DNA from: Prevotella melaninogenica
GTDB lineage: Bacteria; Bacteroidota; Bacteroidia; Bacteroidales; Bacteroidaceae
Length of the DNA: 64,000 nucleotides
Assembly: GCF_003609775.1 (NCBI RefSeq)
Contig: NZ_AP018049.1
Span: 558,001-622,000, forward strand
Direction: 5' to 3'
Made by a program: the position numbers and the translations under genes. The first letter of the stretch is position 1. Each line of letters begins with the position of its first letter. The notes beneath the pieces were generated by a model. The model did not search any database and was not told where the DNA came from. It worked only from the letters and a program-made list of their open reading frames with translations. Positions 45,427 to 53,667 of this stretch are shown here, in pieces.

Positions 45427-45837
45427 TTAACAAGTCAGTTTGCGAGTACCGTCAGGCTGCTCTTCGATAGTTACCTTGATGACATTCTCAGGAAGTACCT
45501 CCTCAATCAGCTCTGGCCATTCCAGCAAACAGAGGTTACCACTGTAGAAGTAGTCCTCATATCCCATGTCATATACCTCTTCCAACTTCTTGATACGATA
45601 GAAGTCAAAGTGGTAAATAGGGTCATCGTTGCCGTCAGTATATTCATTGATAATAGCGAAGGTAGGGGAGGTGATAACATCTTCTACGCCCAAGACCTCA
45701 CAAAGAGCTTTTATGAAAGTAGTCTTTCCAGCACCCATCTTTCCGTAGAAAGCGAATACTTTTCCGTCGCCCATTGCATTGACAAATTCCTTTGCAGCCT
45801 CATGGATAGTGTCGAGGCTTTTGATTGTAATTTCCAT
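45427..45837 (-). CDS. tsaE: tRNA threonylcarbamoyladenosine biosynthesis ATPase TsaE
   Basis: 136 residues, small P-loop ATPase: FYGKMGAGKTTFIKALCEVLGV (Walker A, near residue 33), TSPTFAIINEY, IYHFDFYRI and LCLLEWPELIEEVLP. With TsaB/TsaD it makes t6A37 in ANN-decoding tRNAs. Alone between two convergent neighbours; no clear promoter box within 100 bp. Confidence 0.94.
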   Translation of the reverse strand: MEITIKSLDTIHEAAKEFVNAMGDGKVFAFYGKMGAGKTTFIKALCEVLGVEDVITSPTFAIINEYTDGNDDPIYHFDFYRIKKLEEVYDMGYEDYFYSGNLCLLEWPELIEEVLPENVIKVTIEEQPDGTRKLTC

Positions 45838-46032
45838 ATTGTTTTCTTTTTATTCTGTTTATGCGGTAGGTGGTTGTCTGCCGTTCGTCCAGTCGTATAG
45901 AACTATAGCCTTTCAAGAACTTCATAGACTCCTATGTGCGAACAGCCTTATACAACCTATGTTTATGCTATTCAGTACGCTTTTCCTTAAATAAGATATA
46001 TTCTCCGTCTCATTATTTTCCTGATTCTTAGG

Positions 46033-46068
46033 AAACCTCCCCTCCTTTCGGAGGGGGCGGGGGAGGCT
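46033..46068 (-). terminator. GC-rich hairpin downstream of porX
   Basis: CCTCCCC (46036-46042) with GGGGAGG (46060-46066), or CCTCC/GGAGG, a GC-rich structure unlike the AT-rich surroundings. The G-rich strand could form a G-quadruplex. T-run weak, so assignment is tentative. Confidence 0.5.
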
Positions 46069-46071
46069 TTC

Positions 46072-47688
46072 TTATCTCTTTCTCGGACTAAGCGTTGCCA
46101 ATGGCACAATCATCTCTTCCATAGAGATACCTCCGTGCTGGAAAGTATCTTTATAGTAAGAAACGTAATAGTTATAATTATTCGGATAAGCAAAGAACGA
46201 GTCGCCAGTAGCAAAGACATAGCTTGTACTGAGGTTTGGTGCTGGCAGCTGTGCAAGGTGAGGATTCTTGATAGCGAATACCTGACGTGCATCGTAGTTG
46301 AGGCTCTTTCCTAACTTATAACGCAGGTTGGTATTCGTATTGCGGTCACCGATAATCTTGACAGGATTTGTCGTGCGAATAGAGCCGTGATCGGTTGTAA
46401 TGATGACCTTATAGTCAGACTGTGCCAACTCTTTGAATACATCTGCCAATACGCTATGTTGGAACCAACTAAGCGTGATAGAACGATATGCGCTCTCGTT
46501 GCTTGCTAATTCGCGTATCATTTTCATCTCTGTACGGGCGTGAGAAAGCATGTCGACGAAGTTTACTACAAGTACATTGAGGTCGTTCTGCGCAAGGTTC
46601 TTATATTGCTGCATGAACTTGTCTGCACCGGTAGAGTCGTTAATCTTATGATAAGAGAACTTGTCATGACGACGATAGCGTTCTATCTGTGTCTGAATGA
46701 GAGGTTCCTCGTTGAGGTTTTTACCTTCTTCTTCATCTTCATCTACCCACAGTTCAGGGAACATTGTTGCTATCTGCTTTGGCATAAGACCACTGAAGAT
46801 AGCGTTGCGGGCATACTGTGTGGCAGTTGGAAGAATACTCATGTAGAGATCTTCTTCAATGTCAAACATGTCGCCAATCTCTTTTGAGAGAATACGCCAT
46901 TGATCGAGTCGGAAGTTATCAATGACGATGAGGAATACCTTCTCACCTTTATCAATGAGTGGGAATACCTTGCTTTTGAAGATATCAGTACTAAGCAACG
47001 GACGATTATCAGCGTTGTTAGTCTGCTGCTTCTTCTGTCCAGCCAGCTTAGAGAAGCTATTGTTTATCTTATTGTCTTGTGGTGCGACCCAGTCAAGATA
47101 GTTCTTCGCAATATATTTAGCAAAACCATTGTTGGCTTCTTCCTTCTGCATCTTCAACATCTCGGTCATATTGCTATCTGCACTGCTTAGTTCCAGTTCC
47201 CAATGTACAAGCTTCCGATAAACTTCCTTCCAATCATTGAATGTTCGGCAGTCGGCTATCTGCATGGCAATTTGCTGGTAGTTCTGTTGATAACCGCTTT
47301 GGGTTACTTCCGTGACAATCTCCTTTTGGTGGATATTCTTCTTCAGTGTAAGGAGAATCTGGTTAGGGTTGACAGGCTTAATAAGGTAATCGGCAATCTT
47401 CGCACCGATAGCCTGGTTCATAATGTCTTCCTCCTCACTCTTCGTTACCATAACGATGGGTGTGGCAGGTTGAATCTCCTTAATGTGTTGCAACGTTTCT
47501 AAACCAGATAAACCAGGCATCTGCTCGTCCAAAAGGACAAGATCGAATGTTTGTGCTTGGCATTGGTCAATGGCATCTATGCCATTGCTGACCGTTACGA
47601 CTTCGTATCCTTTCTTCTCAAGGAAGATGATATGAGCCTTTAACAACTCAATCTCATCATCTACCCAAAGTAACAATCCATTGCTCAT
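46072..47688 (-). CDS. porX: Type IX secretion regulator PorX (response regulator with PglZ domain)
   Basis: 538 residues. N-terminal CheY-like receiver (1-120) with acidic pocket Asp10/Asp11, phosphoacceptor Asp54 in LVLLDEQMPG, the Thr in VMVTKS and Lys105 in YLIKPVNP. Then a helical region (130-220) and a C-terminal PglZ alkaline-phosphatase-like domain from about residue 230 (FLIVIDNFRLDQWRIL, ATQYARNAIFSGLMPKQI, VNFVDMLSHART, VIITTDHGSIRT with metal ligands). In Porphyromonas PorX works with the PorY kinase and a sigma factor to control the T9SS. It follows porW by 18 bp. Confidence 0.93.
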   Translation of the reverse strand: MSNGLLLWVDDEIELLKAHIIFLEKKGYEVVTVSNGIDAIDQCQAQTFDLVLLDEQMPGLSGLETLQHIKEIQPATPIVMVTKSEEEDIMNQAIGAKIADYLIKPVNPNQILLTLKKNIHQKEIVTEVTQSGYQQNYQQIAMQIADCRTFNDWKEVYRKLVHWELELSSADSNMTEMLKMQKEEANNGFAKYIAKNYLDWVAPQDNKINNSFSKLAGQKKQQTNNADNRPLLSTDIFKSKVFPLIDKGEKVFLIVIDNFRLDQWRILSKEIGDMFDIEEDLYMSILPTATQYARNAIFSGLMPKQIATMFPELWVDEDEEEGKNLNEEPLIQTQIERYRRHDKFSYHKINDSTGADKFMQQYKNLAQNDLNVLVVNFVDMLSHARTEMKMIRELASNESAYRSITLSWFQHSVLADVFKELAQSDYKVIITTDHGSIRTTNPVKIIGDRNTNTNLRYKLGKSLNYDARQVFAIKNPHLAQLPAPNLSTSYVFATGDSFFAYPNNYNYYVSYYKDTFQHGGISMEEMIVPLATLSPRKR

Positions 47689-47706
47689 AGTTGTTGTCTC
47701 CTTTCC

Positions 47707-50700
47707 TTAGAACCCTTCCAAATCGTAGTATTCATCTTCGATATTGTTCTGGATGGGTTGGTTCTTTTTATTATTTTTGTTGTTTGTCTTGTTCTGTTGA
47801 GGAACTTCATCACCAAAGTAGATTATCGGACCGTCATCCGAAACCTTCTTCTTTGGTGTAGGTGTAGCCTGTGGCTTCTGCGTAGCAGGCTGTTGAGGCT
47901 TTGCTGTTGTAGGCTTAGCAGACTTGTCCGTAGCCACTGGCTTTGTTGTTTTTGCAGGTGCTACTGGAGTTGTAGGCTTAGCTGGTACAACAGGCTTAGC
48001 CGTCTTGTTAGGACTCGTTGGTACTGTAGGCTTAGCTGGTGTCATAGGAGTAGTTGGCTTTGCAGGTTCCTCCTCTGGTATGAAGTAGGTGCTATTGTCG
48101 TCCAGTATAGGCTTTTTCTCCTCCATTATAGGCTTCTTTTCTTCTATTACTGGCTTTTTCTCAGTTGCAGGTTTCTTATCTTCTACAATAGGCTTCTTAT
48201 CCTCTACTGGAATCTCAAAGGTGTTAGTGTTCTGTTCAATCACCTTTTGTTCTGTCTTTGTTGGCTTGGCTTCCTCCAATGGGATAGTCATCGTGTTGTC
48301 AACAGGTACGTCTTGTGTATCAGGATAGAGGTCAGGATCATTTGCATGTTTCTGTTCAATCTCTTGCTGTATGTCACGTTCACGCGGTGTTGCAACCTCA
48401 GCAGGCTCACTAAGTAAGTATCTTTGTGTCACTACTAATGGGGCAAAATGCTTTGCATAGAATGCCTCGTAGTCCTTGTAACTATAGGTTGTTCCTATCA
48501 GTTTAAGGTTCTTATCGCTGATAATGATGCCCTTGGTACTCTTACCCATTTGCTGTGCTACAGCCTGTGATGCAAATAGTTGGCGTGCATATTGATAAGC
48601 CTCATCAAAGCTACGGAAGCCCGATACCTGCATTTGATGTAAACCATTGAGGTCTTCTATCTCAATTTCAAAGTTACGAACGAGGAAGTTTGTGAAGTTG
48701 AATCGTGCCAATTCAAATAGCAACTTGTTCTCCTTCAGGGAGTCTGGATGGTAGACAAGCAGGAACTTAAAGTCTATGTCACGCTCTGAAGAAAGCTTAG
48801 CTTGTTGTATGCTATCGCTATCTTTCATTACGTTTGCACGATAGTTCCAGATGTCGTCAAGGTCAAACTTACCGCCACGCAGTTTCTTACCAGCTTGCAC
48901 ACCATTGACAATCATACCTGCCATCTCGCTGATTCGGCTGCTTGGATAGTTCTTAACAACCTCCTTCATATCGTTGACACAACCCGTAGGATCGCCATTG
49001 TTCAACTTACCTAATCCTCCAATGAAGAGGAACTTATCCCTGTTTGCACCCATTGGGAAGCGTGAATCAGAGATGCGAGTATTACCAGCTACCTCGCTAT
49101 ATCGGCCTTGTTTGAAGGCTTCGTAGGTTGCTGCATAGAGAGAGTCCTCTATCTGTACGCCAAAACGAAGATTCTGTTTGTAGTACGGATCGGTAAGGAG
49201 AGCAGTCCACTTGCTCTTTGGGAACTTCTGACTTAGGCGTGTAACATAGTTCTCTGCTACCTGTGGTTCGTTCTTACGCATATAGAGTAGATAGAGATGA
49301 TAGTACACATCATCCATCTGTTCATAGTCAGGATAGCTGTCACTCACACGTCGCAACGCCTTTTCTGCTAACCGAAGGTTGTCAAGTCTGTCCTTAAAGA
49401 TGACGCCAGAATGGTGCAATCCGTCTTCGAGAATCTTGTTACTTGCCTCCAACTGTTCCGCAGTGAAAGGTATTTGTGATAGATAATACTCACGTTTATG
49501 GGGGTCGTTCTTGAGAGAATCAGCCGCTTGTTTGATAGAATCCTGACGTGCTTCAGCACGCATGATAGAGTCCCTTTGTTGCTCCGTAAGTTCAATAGGC
49601 ATATTGGTATTGCCTACTCTGCCCACAACACTTTGATTAATGCGCTGCCAGTTATCAACATTCTCTCGTTTACCCCATAGTTGTTGGAAGGTAGTTTTAC
49701 CTTGTTGAACTGCTGTTGGGTTATAGAAATACCACGTACTTCCTTGCTGTTGTCTGTTATTTATAGGCTTAGGCGTCCCAAGGTTATTATTTCCAAAGTC
49801 GCCATCCATACCTTGCTGTTGTCCATTATTCAATGCAGTCTGCAAGTCTCGTTCTTCCTTTTCCTTCTTTTTGAGTGCTGTGATGACACGATCAATAGCA
49901 GCATTGCGCTCTTGTTCAGAACATTTTGCAAGATACTGAAGCGAATCTTGGAGCTGTACAGCATCCGTATAAGGAGCTAACTCGTCTAATATCTTAGAAC
50001 GTTCAGATAGTTGCTCGTAGTCTTTACGGTCCTTGTCAAGCAATCCAATAGCTTCTCCATAGCATCGTTTAGCATCTCCAAAGCGCTCTTTTTCCCAGTA
50101 GAGATCACCGAGGTGGAGCAGTAATACGCCTTTCTCAATACCACTTCTTGTAGCCTTCTTATTGCCTTGCTCGTATGCATTAATAGCTGCAAGCGTATCT
50201 CGTGCAGCAAGGTGTATGTTACCCATTGCGTAATACACTTGGTCAAGATACTCCTTGTTATTGTCCGAAGCAGCCATTTGCTTGAGCTTACTAATCATCT
50301 TCTTGGTCTGCCCCTTAGCGGTAACTTCTGTCTGAGCAATACGTGCATTAAACTCCAATTCGTAGGGAGGATTGGTGCGAATAACACGTTGGAAAGTCTT
50401 GTAGGCTTCCTCATTTCTGCCAAGTGAAGCCAATACCTGTCCAAGCAGATACAGTTCACGAGCCTTCTGCTTCTTACGCATTTCATGCTTGATAACCTTT
50501 TGGAGATAAGGAACAGCCTTTTCCAACTCACCTGAGTGGAGGTAATAATCAGCATAAGTATAGTCCCATTCTTTCACAGCTCGCCAGTCCAAAGAGTCGC
50601 GTTGCATATTACGGATGATATCCTCTGCGTCATAGAGCCAGTCTTGTTCTATGTAACACTTAGCCAACCAAGCCCTTGCTTTTCCATAAATAGCAGGTTG

Positions 50701-51204
50701 TCCTTTGTAGATACGACTCATATAAGCAAAGGTTGCAGCCGCTTCCTCAAAGGCTCCTTTGTGGAATTGTGAACGTCCCATGAGCATCCACGCTTTCCAT
50801 AGGAAGGGGTTATACTCACGGCGTGATAGCCATTCTATGTCCTTTTCAGTCTTTCGTCTACTCTTTGTCCACTCCGGTCTTTTCTTGATACTATGCTTTG
50901 CAATAGCCTTCTCTGCCTTTTCTATCGCTCTATCAAAGTTGCCCTTTCCAATATCACGACTATTCTTATTGCCGACAGTATAGAGTGGAATGAGTTCAGT
51001 GAAGTTATCTTTATTTCCCTTCTCCTTCTCCAATGAGCCATCAATATAAGCTTGTGCACCGTTATAGTAGACATTATAGCGTGTATTGAAGGCATGCCAC
51101 CAGCGCGTTTGCGAGGTGTTATTCTTTGTTGAGCAACTGATTATAGTTAGTACACTGATTGCCAACAGAGAGAGGATAATATGTCTTAATATTCTTTTCT
51201 TCAC
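47707..51204 (-). CDS. porW: Type IX secretion system lipoprotein PorW/SprE with long Pro/Lys/Thr-rich tail
   Basis: About 1165 residues from the GTG at 51204, which gives the lipoprotein signal KKRILRHIILSLLAISVLT with Cys24; the ATG at 51267 would add 21 unlikely residues. A TPR superhelix covers about 60-720 (WKAWMLMGRSQFHKGAFEEA, RELYLLGQVLASLGRNEEAY, DLYWEKERFGDAKRCYGEA). A coil-rich linker is at ~430-600. The tail from about 985 is disordered: EEKKP/EDKKP repeats, then AKPTTP/AKPVVP repeats, and a basic/Asn end. The family (SprE in Flavobacterium, PorW in Porphyromonas) connects the T9SS translocon to accessory parts. Upstream neighbours are a small membrane protein and aroA. Confidence 0.88.
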   Translation of the reverse strand: MKKRILRHIILSLLAISVLTIISCSTKNNTSQTRWWHAFNTRYNVYYNGAQAYIDGSLEKEKGNKDNFTELIPLYTVGNKNSRDIGKGNFDRAIEKAEKAIAKHSIKKRPEWTKSRRKTEKDIEWLSRREYNPFLWKAWMLMGRSQFHKGAFEEAAATFAYMSRIYKGQPAIYGKARAWLAKCYIEQDWLYDAEDIIRNMQRDSLDWRAVKEWDYTYADYYLHSGELEKAVPYLQKVIKHEMRKKQKARELYLLGQVLASLGRNEEAYKTFQRVIRTNPPYELEFNARIAQTEVTAKGQTKKMISKLKQMAASDNNKEYLDQVYYAMGNIHLAARDTLAAINAYEQGNKKATRSGIEKGVLLLHLGDLYWEKERFGDAKRCYGEAIGLLDKDRKDYEQLSERSKILDELAPYTDAVQLQDSLQYLAKCSEQERNAAIDRVITALKKKEKEERDLQTALNNGQQQGMDGDFGNNNLGTPKPINNRQQQGSTWYFYNPTAVQQGKTTFQQLWGKRENVDNWQRINQSVVGRVGNTNMPIELTEQQRDSIMRAEARQDSIKQAADSLKNDPHKREYYLSQIPFTAEQLEASNKILEDGLHHSGVIFKDRLDNLRLAEKALRRVSDSYPDYEQMDDVYYHLYLLYMRKNEPQVAENYVTRLSQKFPKSKWTALLTDPYYKQNLRFGVQIEDSLYAATYEAFKQGRYSEVAGNTRISDSRFPMGANRDKFLFIGGLGKLNNGDPTGCVNDMKEVVKNYPSSRISEMAGMIVNGVQAGKKLRGGKFDLDDIWNYRANVMKDSDSIQQAKLSSERDIDFKFLLVYHPDSLKENKLLFELARFNFTNFLVRNFEIEIEDLNGLHQMQVSGFRSFDEAYQYARQLFASQAVAQQMGKSTKGIIISDKNLKLIGTTYSYKDYEAFYAKHFAPLVVTQRYLLSEPAEVATPRERDIQQEIEQKHANDPDLYPDTQDVPVDNTMTIPLEEAKPTKTEQKVIEQNTNTFEIPVEDKKPIVEDKKPATEKKPVIEEKKPIMEEKKPILDDNSTYFIPEEEPAKPTTPMTPAKPTVPTSPNKTAKPVVPAKPTTPVAPAKTTKPVATDKSAKPTTAKPQQPATQKPQATPTPKKKVSDDGPIIYFGDEVPQQNKTNNKNNKKNQPIQNNIEDEYYDLEGF

Positions 51205-51269
51205 GTTTTCTTTGATGTTCTGTTCTGAAGTAAGCGTCTTAAAAGTGGAGATAAATACAGATAACAAGC

Positions 51270-51668
51270 TTAACCTTCTATCATTGCTATCAACTCATCT
51301 TTAATTTGATTTGGTAGATTGATTTCTCGAAGGATAAGGCTTCTGTTCCAACCTTTCACTTCATGGGGCTGCATTGTATAGAGAATAGTAGCAAACTCTT
51401 CAACCTCTTCATCTGTATATTGGTCAGACGGCCTACCACGAAAACGATCAAGTTCTTCATCATCATAGTATTCTACGCCTTTCACAGCAGCCTCCATCAT
51501 ACATACCTGTTCGCATTTATCGTCTGTTCCATCACAAGAAGAACAATCGCCAGATGTCGGCATAACTACATCAGGCTCACCTTCTTTCTTCTTGGTGAGC
51601 TTTGTTGCTATAGCTGCAATAATCGCTAAGATTAAAAGAGAACCTATACCAATGAAAAATATATCCAT
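51270..51668 (-). CDS. Small membrane protein with Cys-rich motif
   Basis: 132 residues. N-terminal membrane helix (3-22), then a motif with four Cys (CSSCDGTDDKCEQVC at about 42-56), an acidic stretch and a helical C-terminus (WNRSLILREINLPNQIKDEL). The Cys pattern could bind metal or form disulfides. Conserved-looking, but I cannot name it. It overlaps the long reading of porW (stop at 51270) and shares its transcript. Confidence 0.65.
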   Translation of the reverse strand: MDIFFIGIGSLLILAIIAAIATKLTKKKEGEPDVVMPTSGDCSSCDGTDDKCEQVCMMEAAVKGVEYYDDEELDRFRGRPSDQYTDEEVEEFATILYTMQPHEVKGWNRSLILREINLPNQIKDELIAMIEG

Positions 51669-51673
51669 TCTTT

Positions 51674-51713
51674 ACTTCAATTTTATTGTTTGAACTTCAA
51701 TTTTATTGTTTGA
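51674..51713. repeat. Perfect 20-bp tandem duplication upstream of 51668
   Basis: ACTTCAATTTTATTGTTTGA occurs twice head to tail (51674-51693, 51694-51713) in the aroA-51668 gap. It looks like a recent slippage or duplication. Confidence 0.9.
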
Positions 51714-51731
51714 GCGGCTCCAAGGAGTTGG

Positions 51732-52985
51732 TTAATCCACTTGTTGTATATGGAAGCCCGCTTTGCGCAAATCGTCCCAATAGAGGGGATAAGACTTAGA
51801 CACTACTTCTGGGTTATTGATACGTATCTCACCCAATTTGATAGCGAGTGGTGCAAACGACATTGCCATTCGATGGTCTTCGTAGGTTTCAATGATGGGT
51901 TCTGCCATTGGTTCACAGCGTTCACCATTCCACGAAAGCTCTGTTCCATTCTCATCATAGAGGATATAGCCTAACTTCTCCATCTCTCTCTTCATAGCTT
52001 CAATACGGTCAGTCTCTTTAATCTTCAGACTGCCTAAACCTGTGAAACGAAAGGGTATTCCTAATAATGGACACACTGCGATGAGTGTTTGGGCTAAGTC
52101 TGGCTGGTTGGTAAAGTCATACTCCATTCTATTCAGCATTCGTGAATGGCGTGTCAATATCGCTTCCGGTAAGCCATTAGAATCTTTATCCTTAAAACTT
52201 GTCTTTATTCCTAATAGTGAGAAGATGTAACGCACAGCCGAGTCACCTTGTCGTGAGCCATCTTTCAGTCCCTGTAATGTCACTTTTGAAACAGTGTCAT
52301 CAGCCAGAGCAAGTATCTCATACCAGTAGCTTGCTGCGCTCCAATCACTTTCTATCGTATAGGCACGTTGCTGATAGGCTTGCGGCTTCACACTAATCGT
52401 GTCAAAGTCTGTCCATTCTGCCGATACACCAAATTCATGCATAAGATGCAATGTGAGGTCTATGTAAGGTCGAGAAATAATGTTACCCGTCAACTTTAGT
52501 TCTAATCCTTTTGTCAGAATAGGCGCAATCATCAGCAGTGCAGAAATATATTGCGAACTGACGTTACCTGGTATCTCCAGTGTCCCTCCTTCAAGTTGTT
52601 TGCCACGTATGTGGAGTGGGGGAAACCCCTCTTCGCCAACATACTCAATTTCTGCCCCTAAATCACGCAGTGCATCTACAAGAATACCAATCGGACGGTG
52701 TTTCATTCGCTCCGTTCCAGTGATTGTATTTTCGCTATTAGTTGCACTTAGATAAGCTGTCATAAAGCGCATAGCCGTGCCTGCTGCTTTAATGTCGATA
52801 ATATCCGACTGCTTGTTTAACCCATGGATGATAACCTCTGTGTCATCGCAATCCGATAGATTTTCTGGTATCATTCCTCCCTTTGTTAGTGCTTGAATAA
52901 TCAGTGCACGGTTACTGATACTTTTTGAAGCTGGAAGCGTGATAGAAGTATCAATAGGTTTGGGGCAAGTTATGATGTATTGCAT
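51732..52985 (-). CDS. aroA: 3-phosphoshikimate 1-carboxyvinyltransferase (EPSP synthase)
   Basis: 417 residues; joins phosphoenolpyruvate to shikimate-3-P in aromatic amino-acid synthesis. Motifs: LPASKSISNRALIIQAL (residue ~18), DIKAAGTAMRFMTAYL, ISGNVSSQYIS-like PGNVSSQYISALLM at ~140, LKIKETDRIEAMKREMEKLG near 330 and EDHRMAMSFA near 372. Complete. Own promoter 29-36 nt upstream; leads the unit aroA-51668-porW-porX. Confidence 0.94.
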   Translation of the reverse strand: MQYIITCPKPIDTSITLPASKSISNRALIIQALTKGGMIPENLSDCDDTEVIIHGLNKQSDIIDIKAAGTAMRFMTAYLSATNSENTITGTERMKHRPIGILVDALRDLGAEIEYVGEEGFPPLHIRGKQLEGGTLEIPGNVSSQYISALLMIAPILTKGLELKLTGNIISRPYIDLTLHLMHEFGVSAEWTDFDTISVKPQAYQQRAYTIESDWSAASYWYEILALADDTVSKVTLQGLKDGSRQGDSAVRYIFSLLGIKTSFKDKDSNGLPEAILTRHSRMLNRMEYDFTNQPDLAQTLIAVCPLLGIPFRFTGLGSLKIKETDRIEAMKREMEKLGYILYDENGTELSWNGERCEPMAEPIIETYEDHRMAMSFAPLAIKLGEIRINNPEVVSKSYPLYWDDLRKAGFHIQQVD

Positions 52986-53013
52986 GTGTATTTAGTGCAG
53001 ATTTATAATAGGA

Positions 53014-53021
53014 CAAAAGTA
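53014..53021 (-). promoter_or_regulatory. aroA promoter (-7 box)
   Basis: TACTTTTG on the minus strand, 28 nt before the aroA ATG. Confidence 0.6.
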
Positions 53022-53084
53022 CAAAATAAACTTGGGATAAGAGAAAAAGAAGTCCAAAAGTTTGCTAATACGGTGGAAAGTAAC

Positions 53085-53092
53085 TAATTTTG
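53085..53092 (+). promoter_or_regulatory. tRNA-Pro promoter
   Basis: TAATTTTG -7 box with TTTG at 53061-53064 as -33 element, 20-bp spacing, 17 nt before the tRNA. Confidence 0.75.
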
Positions 53093-53109
53093 CATTGCTT
53101 TAAAAGCAA

Positions 53110-53184
53110 CGGGATGTAGTTCAGTAGGTTTAGAATGCTGGTCTGGGGGACCAGTGGTCGCCAGTTCGAGCCTGGTCATCCCGA
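53110..53184 (+). tRNA. tRNA-Pro (anticodon GGG)
   Basis: Cloverleaf folds fully: acceptor CGGGATG/CATCCCG with discriminator A53184, D-stem GTTC/GAAT, anticodon stem CTGGT/ACCAG with loop CTGGGGG (anticodon GGG at 53145-53147, G37 typical of tRNA-Pro), T-stem GCCAG/CTGGT with TTCGAGC loop. The 3' CCA is not encoded. Decodes CCC and CCU proline codons. Confidence 0.95.
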
Positions 53185-53202
53185 CACTGAAATGTAATTA
53201 CA

Positions 53203-53229
53203 AAAGAGGCTATTATGGCCTCTTTTTTT
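53203..53229 (+). terminator. tRNA-Pro terminator
   Basis: AAAGAGGC and GCCTCTTT around TATTATG, followed by a T-run. Confidence 0.88.
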
Positions 53230-53344
53230 GTTGATAAGAATCAGATTGATGACCTACTTTATGTCACATGTGCCTTTACTCCATGTTGAGAGTGGACAAT
53301 AATAAATCCTTTCTTTCCTTTCTTTTCAATGTGTGGGGGCTTAG

Positions 53345-53399
53345 CACCAATTGTGCGGAGGCTTAGCACCAATGGTGCGCATGGTGAACACCAATGGTG
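53345..53399. repeat. 22-bp dyad array, CACCANTGGTG family, copy 6
   Basis: Units CACCAATTGTG, CACCAATGGTG and CACCAATGGTG centred at 53350, 53372 and 53394. In the 483-bp gap between tRNA-Pro and the GH20 gene, which also holds the tRNA terminator and the GH20 promoter. Confidence 0.92.
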
Positions 53400-53604
53400 C
53401 GGACAGTTTATAGCCTCGCAAAAAGCCTACTATATGTAGTGAGAAAAGGACTATTTACATCTTATACCATGGTGGAAAGAAAGCGTGTCACGAGTGATAA
53501 TGTAGGGTTAACAATCTTCTTTGTATTATAGACTGAAACGAACAATACCCTTTGTGTTTAAGAAGTATGCCGATAGAAAATGTTTTTATCTCAAATCTTA
53601 TTTG

Positions 53605-53612
53605 TATCTTTG
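53605..53612 (+). promoter_or_regulatory. GH20 fusion gene promoter (-7 box)
   Basis: TATCTTTG, 55 nt before the ATG at 53668. Confidence 0.6.
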
Positions 53613-53667
53613 CCTACTCTATTGGGATGATAAAACCAAAATCTATTGTATTACGTAATTAAAACAA

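Noticed and set aside
47758..48417. 219-residue plus-strand ORF
   Set aside because: Mirror of the repetitive porW tail; composition (Leu/Arg/Cys) is not protein-like.
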